Of a stretch of DNA of 64,000 bases, positions 55,372-63,290 are shown in pieces. Source of the DNA: Streptomyces sp. NBC_01235 (GTDB lineage: Bacteria; Actinomycetota; Actinomycetes; Streptomycetales; Streptomycetaceae); contig NZ_CP108513.1 in NCBI RefSeq assembly GCF_035989285.1, positions 2,418,001 through 2,482,000 on the forward strand, written 5' to 3'. The notes under the pieces were generated by a model that saw only the letters and a list, made by a program, of their open reading frames with translations, did not search any database and was not told where the DNA came from. Positions within the stretch are counted from its first letter, which is position 1, and each line of letters opens with the position of its first letter. Made by a program: the position numbers and the translations under genes.

Positions 55372-56135
55372 CCACGCCCATACGCCACCCGTACCTCGAC
55401 CATCCGGGGCCCATCCCGTTCGCGCACCGCGGCGGGGCCGCGGACGGTCTGGAGAACACCGTGGCGCAGTTCCGGCGCGCGATCGAGGCGGGCTACCGCT
55501 ACCTCGAGACCGATGTGCACGCCACCCGGGACGGCAAGCTCGTCGCCTTCCACGACGCGACTCTGGACCGGGTGACCGACGGCGCCGGCCGCATCGCCGA
55601 CCTCCCGTGGTCGGACGTCAGGCACGCGCGCGTGGGGGGCAAGGAGCCGGTGGCGCTCTTCGAGGAGCTCCTGGAGACCTTCCCCGAGGCGCGCTGGAAC
55701 GTCGACCTCAAGGCCGAGCCCGCACTGCACCCCCTGCTCAACCTGATCGGACGCGCAAACGCGTGGGACCGCGTCTGCGTCGGCTCGTTCTCGGAGACCC
55801 GCGTCGTGCGCGCCCAGCGGCTGGCCGGGCCGCGCCTGGCGACGTCGTACGGCACCCGCGGCGTGCTCAACCTGCGGCTGCGGTCCTGGGGCGTGCCCGC
55901 GGCGCTGCGCCGCTCGGCGATAGCCGCACAGGTGCCCGAGGCCCAGTCGGGCATCCAGGTCGTGGACCGCCGCTTCCTGCGTGCCGCCCACGCGCTCGGG
56001 CTCCAGGTGCACGTGTGGACGATCAACGACGCCGACCGGATGCACCGGCTACTGGACCTGGGAGTCGATGGCATCATGACCGATCACATCGACACGTTGC
56101 GCAAGGTCATGGAGGACCGGGGCGTCTGGGTCTGA
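55368..56135 (+). CDS. Glycerophosphodiester phosphodiesterase
   Basis: 255-residue GDPD with IPFAHRGGAADGLENTVAQF (catalytic His and metal Glu), YRYLETDVHATRDGKLVAFH and DATLDRVTDGAGRIADL, then VHVWTINDADRMHRLLDLGV and DGIMTDH near the C-terminus. It hydrolyses glycerophosphodiesters to glycerol-3-phosphate and an alcohol. No signal peptide is seen, so it is cytoplasmic. The GTG at 55368 overlaps the YczE stop, indicating coupling. Confidence 0.93.
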   Translation: MTTPIRHPYLDHPGPIPFAHRGGAADGLENTVAQFRRAIEAGYRYLETDVHATRDGKLVAFHDATLDRVTDGAGRIADLPWSDVRHARVGGKEPVALFEELLETFPEARWNVDLKAEPALHPLLNLIGRANAWDRVCVGSFSETRVVRAQRLAGPRLATSYGTRGVLNLRLRSWGVPAALRRSAIAAQVPEAQSGIQVVDRRFLRAAHALGLQVHVWTINDADRMHRLLDLGVDGIMTDHIDTLRKVMEDRGVWV

Positions 56136-56188
56136 GCTCTCGGGCCCGCCGCCCGCGCGCGGTTCCGGCAGCGGAAAGCGAGGCGCGG

Positions 56189-57535
56189 GTGGGCATCGAC
56201 ACCGTGCGGACGGCGGCCTTGGACGAGGCCGCCGAGCGGCGGCGCGAGCAGCGCGGCTGGTACTTCTACGACTGGGCGTGCTCCGTCTACTCGACGAGCG
56301 TGCTCACCGTGTTCCTCGGCCCGTATCTGACGTCGGTCGCCAAGAAGGCGGCGGACGCCGGCGGATACGTACACCCCCTGGGCGTCCCGGTCCGCGCGGG
56401 CTCCTTCTTCGCGTACTCGGTGTCCCTGTCGGTGATCGTGGCCGTCCTGGTGATGCCCCTGGTGGGCGCGGCCGCCGACCGCTCCGGCCGCAAGAAACCG
56501 CTGCTGGGCGCCGCCGCCTACGTGGGAGCCGCGGCCACCACCGGCATGTTCTTCCTCGGCGGCGACCGCTACCTCCTGGGCGGTGCGCTGCTGATCGTGG
56601 CGAACGCGGCCCAGTCCGTGGCGATGATGCTCTACAACTCCTACCTGCCGCAGATCGCCCCGCCCGAGGAACGCGACGCGGTCTCCTCCCGGGGCTGGGC
56701 CTTCGGGTACGCCGCGGGCTCACTGGTCCTCGTCGTCGACCTGGTGCTGTATCTCGCCCACGACTCCTTCGGCGTCTCCGAGTCGATGGCCGTCCGTATC
56801 TGCCTGGCCTCCGCCGGCCTGTGGTGGGGCGGCTTCACGCTCGTCCCGCTGCTGCGGCTGCGCGACCGGCCGACCGCCGTGCGGGAGGCGACCGCTCCGG
56901 GGCTGCGCCAGCTCGCGGCGACGGTCCGCGACATGCGCCGCCACCCGCTGACCCTCGCCTTCCTCCTCGCGTACCTCATCTACAACGACGGCATCCAGAC
57001 CGTGATCTCCCAGGCGTCGGTCTACGGCTCCGAGGAGCTCGGCCTCAGCCAGTCCACGCTGATCGGCGCCGTCCTGCTGGTGCAGGTGCTGGCCGTGGCG
57101 GGCGCGCTGGGCATGGGGCGCCTGGCCCGGACGTACGGCGCCAAGCGCACGATCCTCGGATCACTGGTGGCGTGGACGTTCACTCTGGGTGCGGGGTACT
57201 TCCTGCCGGCCGGGGCGCCTGTGGGCTTCTTCCTGCTGGCGGCCTCCATCGGGCTGGTCCTCGGCGGCAGCCAGGCCCTGTCCCGCTCCCTCTTCTCCCA
57301 TCTGGTCCCGCCCGGCAAGGAAGCCGAGTACTTCTCCGCTTACGAGATGAGCGACCGGGGGATGAGCTGGCTGGGGCCGCTGTTGTTCGGCGTCACCTAC
57401 CAGCTGACCGGTAGTTACCGGGACGCGATCATCTCGCTGGTGGTCTTCTTCGTCATCGGGTTTGTCCTGCTCGCGCGGGTGCCGGTGCGGCGGGCGATCG
57501 GCGACGCGGGGAACCCGGTACCCGAGAGGATTTAG
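56189..57535 (+). CDS. UMF1/Atg22-like MFS transporter
   Basis: 448 residues with about 12 helices. RGWYFYDWACSVYSTSVLTV at the N-terminus and LVGAAADRSGRKKPLL are typical of the UMF1 family, related to yeast Atg22 vacuolar amino-acid effluxers. SQALSRSLFSHLVPPGKEAE and FSAYEMSDRGMSWLGPLLFG are conserved near the C-terminus. The substrate is unknown. The GTG at 56189 is preceded by GGAAAGCGAGG. It follows the GDPD gene by 53 bp and probably shares its transcript. Confidence 0.9.
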   Translation: MGIDTVRTAALDEAAERRREQRGWYFYDWACSVYSTSVLTVFLGPYLTSVAKKAADAGGYVHPLGVPVRAGSFFAYSVSLSVIVAVLVMPLVGAAADRSGRKKPLLGAAAYVGAAATTGMFFLGGDRYLLGGALLIVANAAQSVAMMLYNSYLPQIAPPEERDAVSSRGWAFGYAAGSLVLVVDLVLYLAHDSFGVSESMAVRICLASAGLWWGGFTLVPLLRLRDRPTAVREATAPGLRQLAATVRDMRRHPLTLAFLLAYLIYNDGIQTVISQASVYGSEELGLSQSTLIGAVLLVQVLAVAGALGMGRLARTYGAKRTILGSLVAWTFTLGAGYFLPAGAPVGFFLLAASIGLVLGGSQALSRSLFSHLVPPGKEAEYFSAYEMSDRGMSWLGPLLFGVTYQLTGSYRDAIISLVVFFVIGFVLLARVPVRRAIGDAGNPVPERI

Positions 57536-57725
57536 CACTCGAGGCGAAAGGGCGGTAGTGTACGCGTTTGGCCCGCCAGGCGTACCGTTACTGCGCGTCA
57601 AAGATGCCGAAACGCTGGGTGACATCTCCTTTCAGATGTGACAAACCGGGCGCCGGTGGGTACTGCACTGGTTGACAAGGCTGCGGCTACGACGGCGACG
57701 CATGACCCGGAACGGGACTCGGAAC

Positions 57726-57752
57726 GGGAATCTTTACCGCCGACCGGACGTT
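57726..57752 (+). promoter_or_regulatory. SigR-type promoter of rbpA
   Basis: GGGAAT (57726-57731) and GTT (57750-57752) are separated by exactly 18 bp, the consensus of the thiol-stress sigma factor SigR. The rbpA ATG lies 62 bp downstream of the -10 element. rbpA is a known SigR target in S. coelicolor, so induction by disulfide stress is expected. Confidence 0.88.
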
Positions 57753-57813
57753 GACCGGATGACGACGACAGCGACACCTGTCCTGTGGGCGACAAGCCCG
57801 GGAGGCACGATTC

Positions 57814-58188
57814 ATGAGTGAGCGAGCTCTTCGCGGCACGCGCCTCGTGGTGACCAGCTACGAGACGGACCGCGGCATCGACCTGGCCCCGCGCCAGGCC
57901 GTGGAGTACGCATGCGAGAAGGGGCACCGGTTTGAGATGCCCTTCTCGGTGGAGGCGGAGATTCCGCCGGAGTGGGAGTGCAAGGTCTGCGGAGCCCCTG
58001 CACTCCTCGTGGACGGCGACGGCCCTGAGGAGAAGAAGGCCAAGCCCGCGCGTACCCATTGGGACATGCTGATGGAACGGCGGACCCGCGAGGAACTTGA
58101 AGAAGTCCTCGAGGAGCGGCTGGCCGTTCTGCGGTCCGGGGCGATGAACCTTGCGGTGCATCCCCGCGACAGCCGCAAGTCCGCATAG
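57814..58188 (+). CDS. rbpA: RNA polymerase-binding protein RbpA
   Basis: 124 residues with the full RbpA pattern: RGTRLVVTSYETDRGIDLAP, a zinc-type core with Cys34, His38, Cys56 and Cys59 (ACEKGHRF and ECKVCGAP), a linker, and the sigma-interaction helix THWDMLMERRTREELEEVLE. RbpA binds the RNA polymerase holoenzyme with HrdB-type sigma factors and aids open-complex formation. It also affects rifampicin tolerance. Length matches S. coelicolor RbpA. The ATG at 57814 follows GGGAGG. It lies downstream of a SigR-type promoter. Confidence 0.97.
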   Translation: MSERALRGTRLVVTSYETDRGIDLAPRQAVEYACEKGHRFEMPFSVEAEIPPEWECKVCGAPALLVDGDGPEEKKAKPARTHWDMLMERRTREELEEVLEERLAVLRSGAMNLAVHPRDSRKSA

Positions 58189-58227
58189 CCCTACGGGGCT
58201 CAGGCAGGCTTTACAGCGCATGCCAAT

Positions 58228-58273
58228 GACCGCGGGCGCCGTACGTGAGATCTCACGTACGGCGCCCGCGGTC
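58228..58273. terminator. 46-bp perfect palindrome, probable bidirectional terminator
   Basis: A 23-bp arm starting GACCGCGGGCGCCGTACGTG (58228-58250) is exactly complementary to the 23 bases that follow, with centre AGATCT (58248-58253). It lies 40 bp after the rbpA stop and is convergent with the FxsA-like gene. It should form a very stable cruciform or RNA hairpin and probably stops transcription from both sides. Confidence 0.85.
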
Positions 58274-58309
58274 GTTGTGCTGCCGTCTGCCAGTTCTGGG
58301 CGACCGGCC

Positions 58310-58392
58310 CTGGGGGCTGTGCCCCCCCAGACTCCCCTTCCGGCCCGAAGGGGAGTCCTCGAACGCCGGACGGAAACGCCGGACAGGCAGGC
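58310..58392. repeat. Dispersed Streptomyces-type intergenic repeat with hairpin
   Basis: The segment has a GGGGCTGTGCCCC hairpin, then GACTCCCCTTC (58332-58342) paired with GAAGGGGAGTC (58349-58359), then CTCGAACGCCGGACGGAAAC and a repeated CGCCGGACAGGC. This GGGGCTGCGCCCC ... CAAACGCCGGAC pattern is common between genes in Streptomyces genomes. It ends beside the stop of the FxsA-like gene (58394) and may double as a terminator. Confidence 0.6.
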
Positions 58393-58393
58393 T

Positions 58394-58933
58394 CTACTGC
58401 TCGTCCCTGATGACCTCGCCCTGGACCACCTTGCCGTCCGGGCGGTGGATGCGGGCCTGCTGGAAGGCATCGCCCAGGGGGCTCGAGCCCGCCTCGCGGA
58501 GTTTGCGGTCGACCGTGCGTTCCGCGTAGGCGCCCACGGCCTTCTGAACCGGCGGGAGCAGCAGGAGCAGGCCGAGCGCGTCGGAGGCCAGGCCCGGGAT
58601 CATCAGGAGGAGGCCGCCGAGCATCATCAGGCCGTTGCCGCCGCCACGGGTGGGAGCCGTGCCGCGCTGGAGCGCCTCGTTCAGGTTCTGGAAGGCTCGT
58701 CGGCCCGCCCGCTTGATGACCACCGAGCCGAGCAGGAACCCGGCGAGCAGCAGCAGGAAGACCGTGAATCCGCCGGCCGCGCCCGCGACCACGGACAGCA
58801 GCCAGATCTCCAGCACCAGCCACGCGGCGAGCCCCAGCGGCAGGAACGTCCGCAGGCGGGAGCGGCGGGGCCGGGTGGAGGCGGATGCTGATGCGGAAGC
58901 GGGGTACGTCGGGATCGGAGCGCCAGTCGTCAT
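58394..58933 (-). CDS. FxsA-like membrane protein
   Basis: 179 residues of the FxsA family. A polar N-terminus (about 1-28) precedes helices FLPLGLAAWLVLEIWLLSVV and GGFTVFLLLLAGFLLGSVVI. RRAFQNLNEALQRG then leads to a third hydrophobic region, GLMMLGGLLLMIPGLASDAL, the FxsA signature. FxsA relieves phage T7 exclusion in E. coli, but its role in actinobacteria is unknown. It is convergent with rbpA. ATG at 58933. Confidence 0.9.
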   Translation of the reverse strand: MTTGAPIPTYPASASASASTRPRRSRLRTFLPLGLAAWLVLEIWLLSVVAGAAGGFTVFLLLLAGFLLGSVVIKRAGRRAFQNLNEALQRGTAPTRGGGNGLMMLGGLLLMIPGLASDALGLLLLLPPVQKAVGAYAERTVDRKLREAGSSPLGDAFQQARIHRPDGKVVQGEVIRDEQ

Positions 58934-58979
58934 GCTCCCAGTGTGCCCGGACCCGGCTCAGAGCGGCATAAGAGGACGT

Positions 58980-59906
58980 TCAGCCGCCGCTGTGAGGCTC
59001 CGCGTCCTTCTTGGGCTCCACGCCCTTCAGGGGCTCCGCGTCGTCGTGAGGCTTCGCGTCGTCGTGAGGCTCCGCCTCGCCGTGGGGCTCAGCGGGGGCC
59101 TGCGGTCGTTCCGGGTGGTCGGCGGACCGTCCCGTGATCTTGCCGACCCGCTCCCCCACGCCCCACGCCGTGACCCGCCAGAGCGCCTCCACGAGGATGT
59201 CGCGGCTCATCTTGGAGTCGCCGAGTTCACGCTCGACGAAGGTGATGGGGACCTCGACGACGTGGAAGCCGGCCTTGACCGCGCGGCGGGCGAGGTCGAC
59301 CTGGAAGCAGTAGCCCTGGGAGGCGACCTCGTCGAGGCCGAGGCCCTCCAGGGTCTCGCGGCGGAAGGCGCGGTAGCCGCCGGTGATGTCGCGCAGGGGG
59401 AGGTCGAGGGCGAGGCGGGAGTAGAGGCTGCCGCCGCGGGAGATGACCTCGCGGGACCTGGGCCAGTTCACCACCCGTCCGCCCGGCACCCAGCGGGAGC
59501 CCAGGACCAGGTCGGCGCCCTTGAGCGCGGTGAGCAGGCGGGGCAGTTCCTCGGGCTGGTGGGAGCCGTCGGCGTCCATCTCGATCAGCACGCCGTAGCC
59601 GTTCTCCAGGCCCCAGCGGAAGCCCGCGAGGTAGGCGGCGCCGAGACCTTCCTTGCCCTTGCGGTGCAGAACCTGGACCTGGTCGTCCCCGGCAGCCAGT
59701 TCGTCGGCGAGCTTGCCGGTGCCGTCGGGGCTGTTGTCGTCGGCCACGAGGACGTGGGCCTCGGGGACAGCCTTGCGGACCCGGCCGACGATGCTCTTGA
59801 TGTTCTCCGCCTCGTTGTAGGTCGGGATGATCACCAAGGCCGTGCCGAGCGGCCCGAACCGACTCCCTCGGTCCTGTGCCGCGAGGGTCCCGTCGCCGTC
59901 GTTCAC
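58980..59906 (-). CDS. Polyprenol-phosphate mannose synthase (Dpm1-like) with repeat tail
   Basis: 308 residues. A GT2 domain (about 20-255) has LVIIPTYNEAENIKSIVGRV, ADDNSPDGTGKLADEL and the DxD-type metal site VLIEMDADGSHQPEELPRLL, then DITGGYRAFRRETLEGLGLD. It transfers mannose from GDP-mannose to polyprenol phosphate for protein O-mannosylation or mannolipids. Streptomyces uses such an enzyme with the Pmt protein mannosyltransferase. The last 35 residues are a six-residue repeat, (A/V)(E/K)P(H/L/K)xx. The GTG at 59906 has AAGGGG upstream. Unlike the mycobacterial form, no acyltransferase domain is fused. Confidence 0.92.
   Translation of the reverse strand: MNDGDGTLAAQDRGSRFGPLGTALVIIPTYNEAENIKSIVGRVRKAVPEAHVLVADDNSPDGTGKLADELAAGDDQVQVLHRKGKEGLGAAYLAGFRWGLENGYGVLIEMDADGSHQPEELPRLLTALKGADLVLGSRWVPGGRVVNWPRSREVISRGGSLYSRLALDLPLRDITGGYRAFRRETLEGLGLDEVASQGYCFQVDLARRAVKAGFHVVEVPITFVERELGDSKMSRDILVEALWRVTAWGVGERVGKITGRSADHPERPQAPAEPHGEAEPHDDAKPHDDAEPLKGVEPKKDAEPHSGG
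58983..59097 (-). repeat. 18-bp tandem repeat coding for a hexapeptide in the mannose synthase tail
   Basis: The region encodes AEPHGE, AEPHDD, AKPHDD, AEPLKG, VEPKKD and AEPHSG in order, about six units of 18 bp. Unit 2 and unit 3 are nearly identical at the DNA level (TCGTCGTGAGGCT). It lies outside the catalytic domain and is likely variable in copy number. Confidence 0.85.
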
Positions 59907-60476
59907 TGCTGCCCCTTCGAGTCCGTACGCAGGGGACCACCATAGTGGCCCTCGCCTGCGCTGACATGACAGGACGACCGACTGCCGGTGTCGAACAGGC
60001 GAGAGCCGGGTAAGAACGTGCTTTTGGGCTTGTATGTACGCACGTACCCGCGCACGGATGCGCGCAAGCCTGCTGCGGATGGGGGCCCGGCGCCCTTCGG
60101 GCCGGCCCGGGCCCCGCTGGCTGCGGGTCGACCGAAAGCCGTTGTCTACTGAGCGCCCGGGCCCCACCCGGGTCACACCTCCCCGACCGGCCGGAACGTC
60201 CCCTCGCTGCGGCACGGGCGCTGAGCCTGGCTGCCAGTGGCGGTGCGCCGGTGCGGCACTCCGTCCCCTGACCCAGCGGCGCCGCGGCGAGTGCGCGGAC
60301 GTTCCCCGGCGGGGCGTCCGGTGGTGGACTCCGCAGAACCTACCGGCCTTCCGCCGTCGGCTGTCAACAGCCGTTCGACCTGCGACTATTTCGCCAATGC
60401 GCTGGTCAGCGGGGAGGAGACGCAGGTCGTGCGACGGCGGGCGGACGGGTGATCTTCCCAGCGCCGCCCCTGGAGA
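59907..60476. other. 570-bp gene-free stretch upstream of the mannose synthase
   Basis: No gene with a credible ribosome-binding site and protein-like composition is present on either strand. Open frames are Arg/Pro-rich. It contains the mannose synthase promoter, and the short inverted repeat GTACG-CAC-GTAC lies at about 60036-60048. The 3' flank of the amidohydrolase gene lies at the right end; no strong terminator hairpin was found there. Confidence 0.4.
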
Positions 60477-62078
60477 TCACTCGCTCGGCCCCACGAACAC
60501 GGTCCGGCCGCCCACCACCGTGCGCAGGCACACCGGGAGGTCGGCGCCGGGGGTCAGATCGGGCAGTCCGGGGGTGCCGGAACGGGGGTCGGTGGACCAG
60601 CGGGCAACCCGGTCGTCGGGGGCCTGGACGACCAGTTCGTCCGTACGCCAGAGCGCGTAGTCGGCGGGTGCGCCCGGCACCAGGACGCCCGCGTCGTCGC
60701 GGCCGACCGCCCGCCAGCCGCCGCGCGTGTGGGCCGTGAACGCAGCGCGTACGGAGACCCGATGCTCGGGAGTGCGGTGGAAGGCGGCGGCGCGGACCGT
60801 GCCCCACGGGTCGAGGGGGGTGACCGGGCTGTCGGAGCCGAAGGCGAGCGGGACGCCGACGCGCAGCAGGGCCGCGAAGGGGTTCAGGGTGCGGGCCCGC
60901 CCGGCGCCCAGACGCTGGGCGTACATGCCCTCCGCACCGCCCCACAGGGCGTCGAAGGCGGGCTGGACGGAGGCGGTGAGGCCGAGCTCGGCGAAGGCGG
61001 CGATCGTCTCGGGCGTGAGCATCTCGGCGTGCTCCACGCGGTGGCGGGCGGCGCGGATCCGGGCCAGGCCGACCTTCTCCGCGGCGGCGCGCACGCCCTC
61101 CACGACGGCGGTCACGGCGGCGTCTCCGATGGCGTGGAAGCCCGCCTGGAGACCGGCCTCGGTGCACGCCGTCACGTGCGCGGCGACCTCGGCGGCGCCC
61201 AGGTAGGCGGTGCCGGTGTGGTCGGCGTCGGTGTACGGGGCGTGCAGGCAGGCGGTGTGCGAGCCGAGGGCGCCGTCGACGAACAGGTCACCGGCGGCGC
61301 CGAGCGCGCCCAGCTGCCGTGCCTTGTCGACATCCTGCTCGGCCCAGTAGCCGACGACCCGCGGGCCGCTCTCCGCGGCGGCGAGCCGCAGCAGCTCCGT
61401 GAAGTCGTCCTCGGAGGAGATCTCCGGTCCCGCGCACTCGTGGACGGAGCCGATGCCCAGGGAGGCGGCGTGCGCGAGGGCGGTCCGCTGGGCCTCCGTG
61501 CGCTGTGCGGGCGTCACGGCTGCGAACGCGGCGGCGCGGACGGCGTGGTGGACGTCGGCGGTGAGCGGGCTGTCGGGCGCGTCGAGGCAGCGGGTGAGTT
61601 CCAGCAGGGCCGTGCTGACGACCGCCGAGTGGACGTCGATACGGGACAGGTAGAGGGGACGGCCGCCGCCGGCCGCGTCGAGTTCGGCGCGCGTCGGGGG
61701 GCGACCGCCGGGCCAGCGGGAGGCGTCCCAGCCGTGCCCGAGCAGCACCTTGTCCTGCGGTCGGGCCGCCGCGAAGTCCCGTACGCGGGCGAGGGCGGCC
61801 TCCAGGGAGGGTGCGGCGGACAGATCGAGGCCGGTCAGCGCGAGGCCGGTGGACGTGGTGTGCACATGGGCGTCGGTGAACGCCGGGGTGACGAGGGCGC
61901 CGTCCAGGTCGACCACCTCGTCGACGCCGTCCGCGAAGGCGTCGGCGGCGCCCTCCGAGCCGACCCAGGCGACCTGGCCGCGCTCGACGACCATCGCGGT
62001 CGCGAACGGGTCGGCGGGGCTGTGGACCTCTCCACGGCGGAGCAGGACGGTCTTCGGCTCGGGGGCGCGCTCACTCAT
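60477..62078 (-). CDS. Amidohydrolase family 3 protein (YtcJ-like)
   Basis: 533 residues. The metal-binding HxH lies in FTDAHVHTT (His71, His73). RVEHAEML carries another metal-ligand His and GSDSPVTPLDPWG the C-terminal Asp. LGHGWDASRWPGGRPPTRAE and VDGALGSHTACLHAPYTD are typical of the YtcJ/ExoI amidohydrolase branch. The likely reaction is hydrolysis of an amide or imide bond, with no defined substrate. No signal peptide is present. The ATG at 62078 lies 48 bp after the end of the Lrp gene, so the two may share a transcript. Confidence 0.9.
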   Translation of the reverse strand: MSERAPEPKTVLLRRGEVHSPADPFATAMVVERGQVAWVGSEGAADAFADGVDEVVDLDGALVTPAFTDAHVHTTSTGLALTGLDLSAAPSLEAALARVRDFAAARPQDKVLLGHGWDASRWPGGRPPTRAELDAAGGGRPLYLSRIDVHSAVVSTALLELTRCLDAPDSPLTADVHHAVRAAAFAAVTPAQRTEAQRTALAHAASLGIGSVHECAGPEISSEDDFTELLRLAAAESGPRVVGYWAEQDVDKARQLGALGAAGDLFVDGALGSHTACLHAPYTDADHTGTAYLGAAEVAAHVTACTEAGLQAGFHAIGDAAVTAVVEGVRAAAEKVGLARIRAARHRVEHAEMLTPETIAAFAELGLTASVQPAFDALWGGAEGMYAQRLGAGRARTLNPFAALLRVGVPLAFGSDSPVTPLDPWGTVRAAAFHRTPEHRVSVRAAFTAHTRGGWRAVGRDDAGVLVPGAPADYALWRTDELVVQAPDDRVARWSTDPRSGTPGLPDLTPGADLPVCLRTVVGGRTVFVGPSE

Positions 62079-62126
62079 GGGGAACAGTCTCGCGCCTGGC
62101 CCCGGCCGCCCGGCACGGGGGACCCC

Positions 62127-62567
62127 TCAGATCCGCGGGGGCCGGGCCTCGTACGGCGTGGACAGGACGACCGTCGTCCGTGTCGACACCCCCGCGAGCG
62201 CGCGGAGCCGCCCGAGCAGCTCCTCCAGCTCGTGCGGGGTGGCCACGCGCACCTTGAGGATGTAGTTCTCGTCACCGGCCACGCTGTGGCAGGCCTCGAT
62301 CTCGGGTACGCCGGCCAGCCGGTCCGCGATGTCGTCGGGGGCGCTGGGGTCGAACGGTTTCACCGAGATGAAGGCGGTCAGGGGCAGCCCGACGGCCTCG
62401 GAGTCGACGACGGCCGCGTACCCACGGATGACGCCGCGCTGTTCCAGCCGGCGCACCCGTTGATGCACGGCCGACGTGGACAGGCCCGTCGCCTTGCCCA
62501 GATCGGTGTAACTCATCCGCCCGTCCTTGACGAGCAGCTGCACGATTTGTCGGTCCAGCTCCTCCAT
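62127..62567 (-). CDS. Lrp/AsnC-family transcriptional regulator
   Basis: 146 residues. The N-terminal helix-turn-helix (about 1-55) reads LDRQIVQLLVKDGRMSYTDL then GKATGLSTSAVHQRVRRLEQ. The RAM/AsnC ligand domain (about 65-140) has AFISVKPFDPSAPDDIADRL and ACHSVAGDENYILKVRVATP. Lrp proteins form oligomers and sense amino acids. It lies directly upstream of the amidohydrolase gene on the same strand and is a candidate regulator of it. A 230-bp region separates it from the divergent gene at 62798. Confidence 0.94.
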   Translation of the reverse strand: MEELDRQIVQLLVKDGRMSYTDLGKATGLSTSAVHQRVRRLEQRGVIRGYAAVVDSEAVGLPLTAFISVKPFDPSAPDDIADRLAGVPEIEACHSVAGDENYILKVRVATPHELEELLGRLRALAGVSTRTTVVLSTPYEARPPRI

Positions 62568-62797
62568 GACACAAGAACTTACAGTGCGGGTGATCTCCGC
62601 GTATACCTATGCAGCCCAGGCCATACCCGGTTCGTGACGTGGCCCCTACGGGCACCTGCACGCGGCATGTGACGAATGCCACAGCGCTCGTCAAGCCTTC
62701 GTGATGTCCTCGTGATTACCGCCGAGACGGGGTGGGAAGTGCTTGCTGTGGTCGAGGCCGCAGTGCCTTCACGGCCCAGCCCGAGGGGGAGAATCCC

Positions 62798-63262
62798 ATG
62801 CAGAGTCTTAAGCGCCCTGGTCGCACCGCGCCCAAGCGGCTCCAGTCGGTCGTCGAGCCCGAGCCGGAGGGCGTCGAACCCGCCGACCTGGACTACTCCG
62901 ACGGTTTCGACGCCGCCGAGGCCGACGGCTTCGACGCGTACGACACCTTCGAGATGTACCGGGTGATCTGCCCGGACTGCGCGCAGCCCATCGCGCTGCT
63001 TGCGGACGAGGAGATCCTGCCGGAGCACGCGCTGTGCGCCTCGCCGTGGAACCCGTTCGGGCTCACGGTCTGCGCCGGTACGGGGCGCGCGGCGTCCGAC
63101 GCCCGGTCCGCCGACGAGTCCGTGGAGCCCCAGGAGCAGGACACCGCGCTCCTGCTGACACTCCCTCAGGGGCTGGACTGGCGTACACAGCCCTTCTCGC
63201 ACGTCGGTGGCCCGGCCTCGCGCCCGATGCGCGTGCCGGTCATGCGCCGCGCCGCCGCCTGA
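62798..63262 (+). CDS. Small acidic Cys-containing protein, function unknown
   Basis: 154 residues, very acidic in the first 65 (PEGVEPADLDYSDGFDAAEA). A possible zinc-binding segment follows: VICPDCAQPIALLADEEILP then HALCASPWNPFGLTVCAG, with CxxC plus a further His and two Cys (about 68-105). I do not recognise a named family, though the layout looks conserved in Streptomyces. The ATG at 62798 follows GGGGGAGA. It has no membrane segment. It is divergent from the Lrp gene and convergent with the phosphotransferase. Confidence 0.75.
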   Translation: MQSLKRPGRTAPKRLQSVVEPEPEGVEPADLDYSDGFDAAEADGFDAYDTFEMYRVICPDCAQPIALLADEEILPEHALCASPWNPFGLTVCAGTGRAASDARSADESVEPQEQDTALLLTLPQGLDWRTQPFSHVGGPASRPMRVPVMRRAAA

Positions 63263-63280
63263 GCGCCACTTCCGCGCTCA
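63260..63280. terminator. Weak hairpin between convergent genes
   Basis: TGAGCGC (63260-63266, including the stop codon of the acidic protein gene) pairs with GCGCTCA (63274-63280) around a 7-base loop. The 7-bp stem is short, and the second gene's stop lies 11 bp further on. Confidence 0.35.
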
Positions 63281-63290
63281 CCCCACCGGC

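Noticed and set aside
60034..60660. 208-residue plus-strand frame upstream of the amidohydrolase's end
   Set aside because: Its composition is Arg/Pro/Ser-rich, it overlaps the amidohydrolase 3' end, and it shows no recognisable domain.
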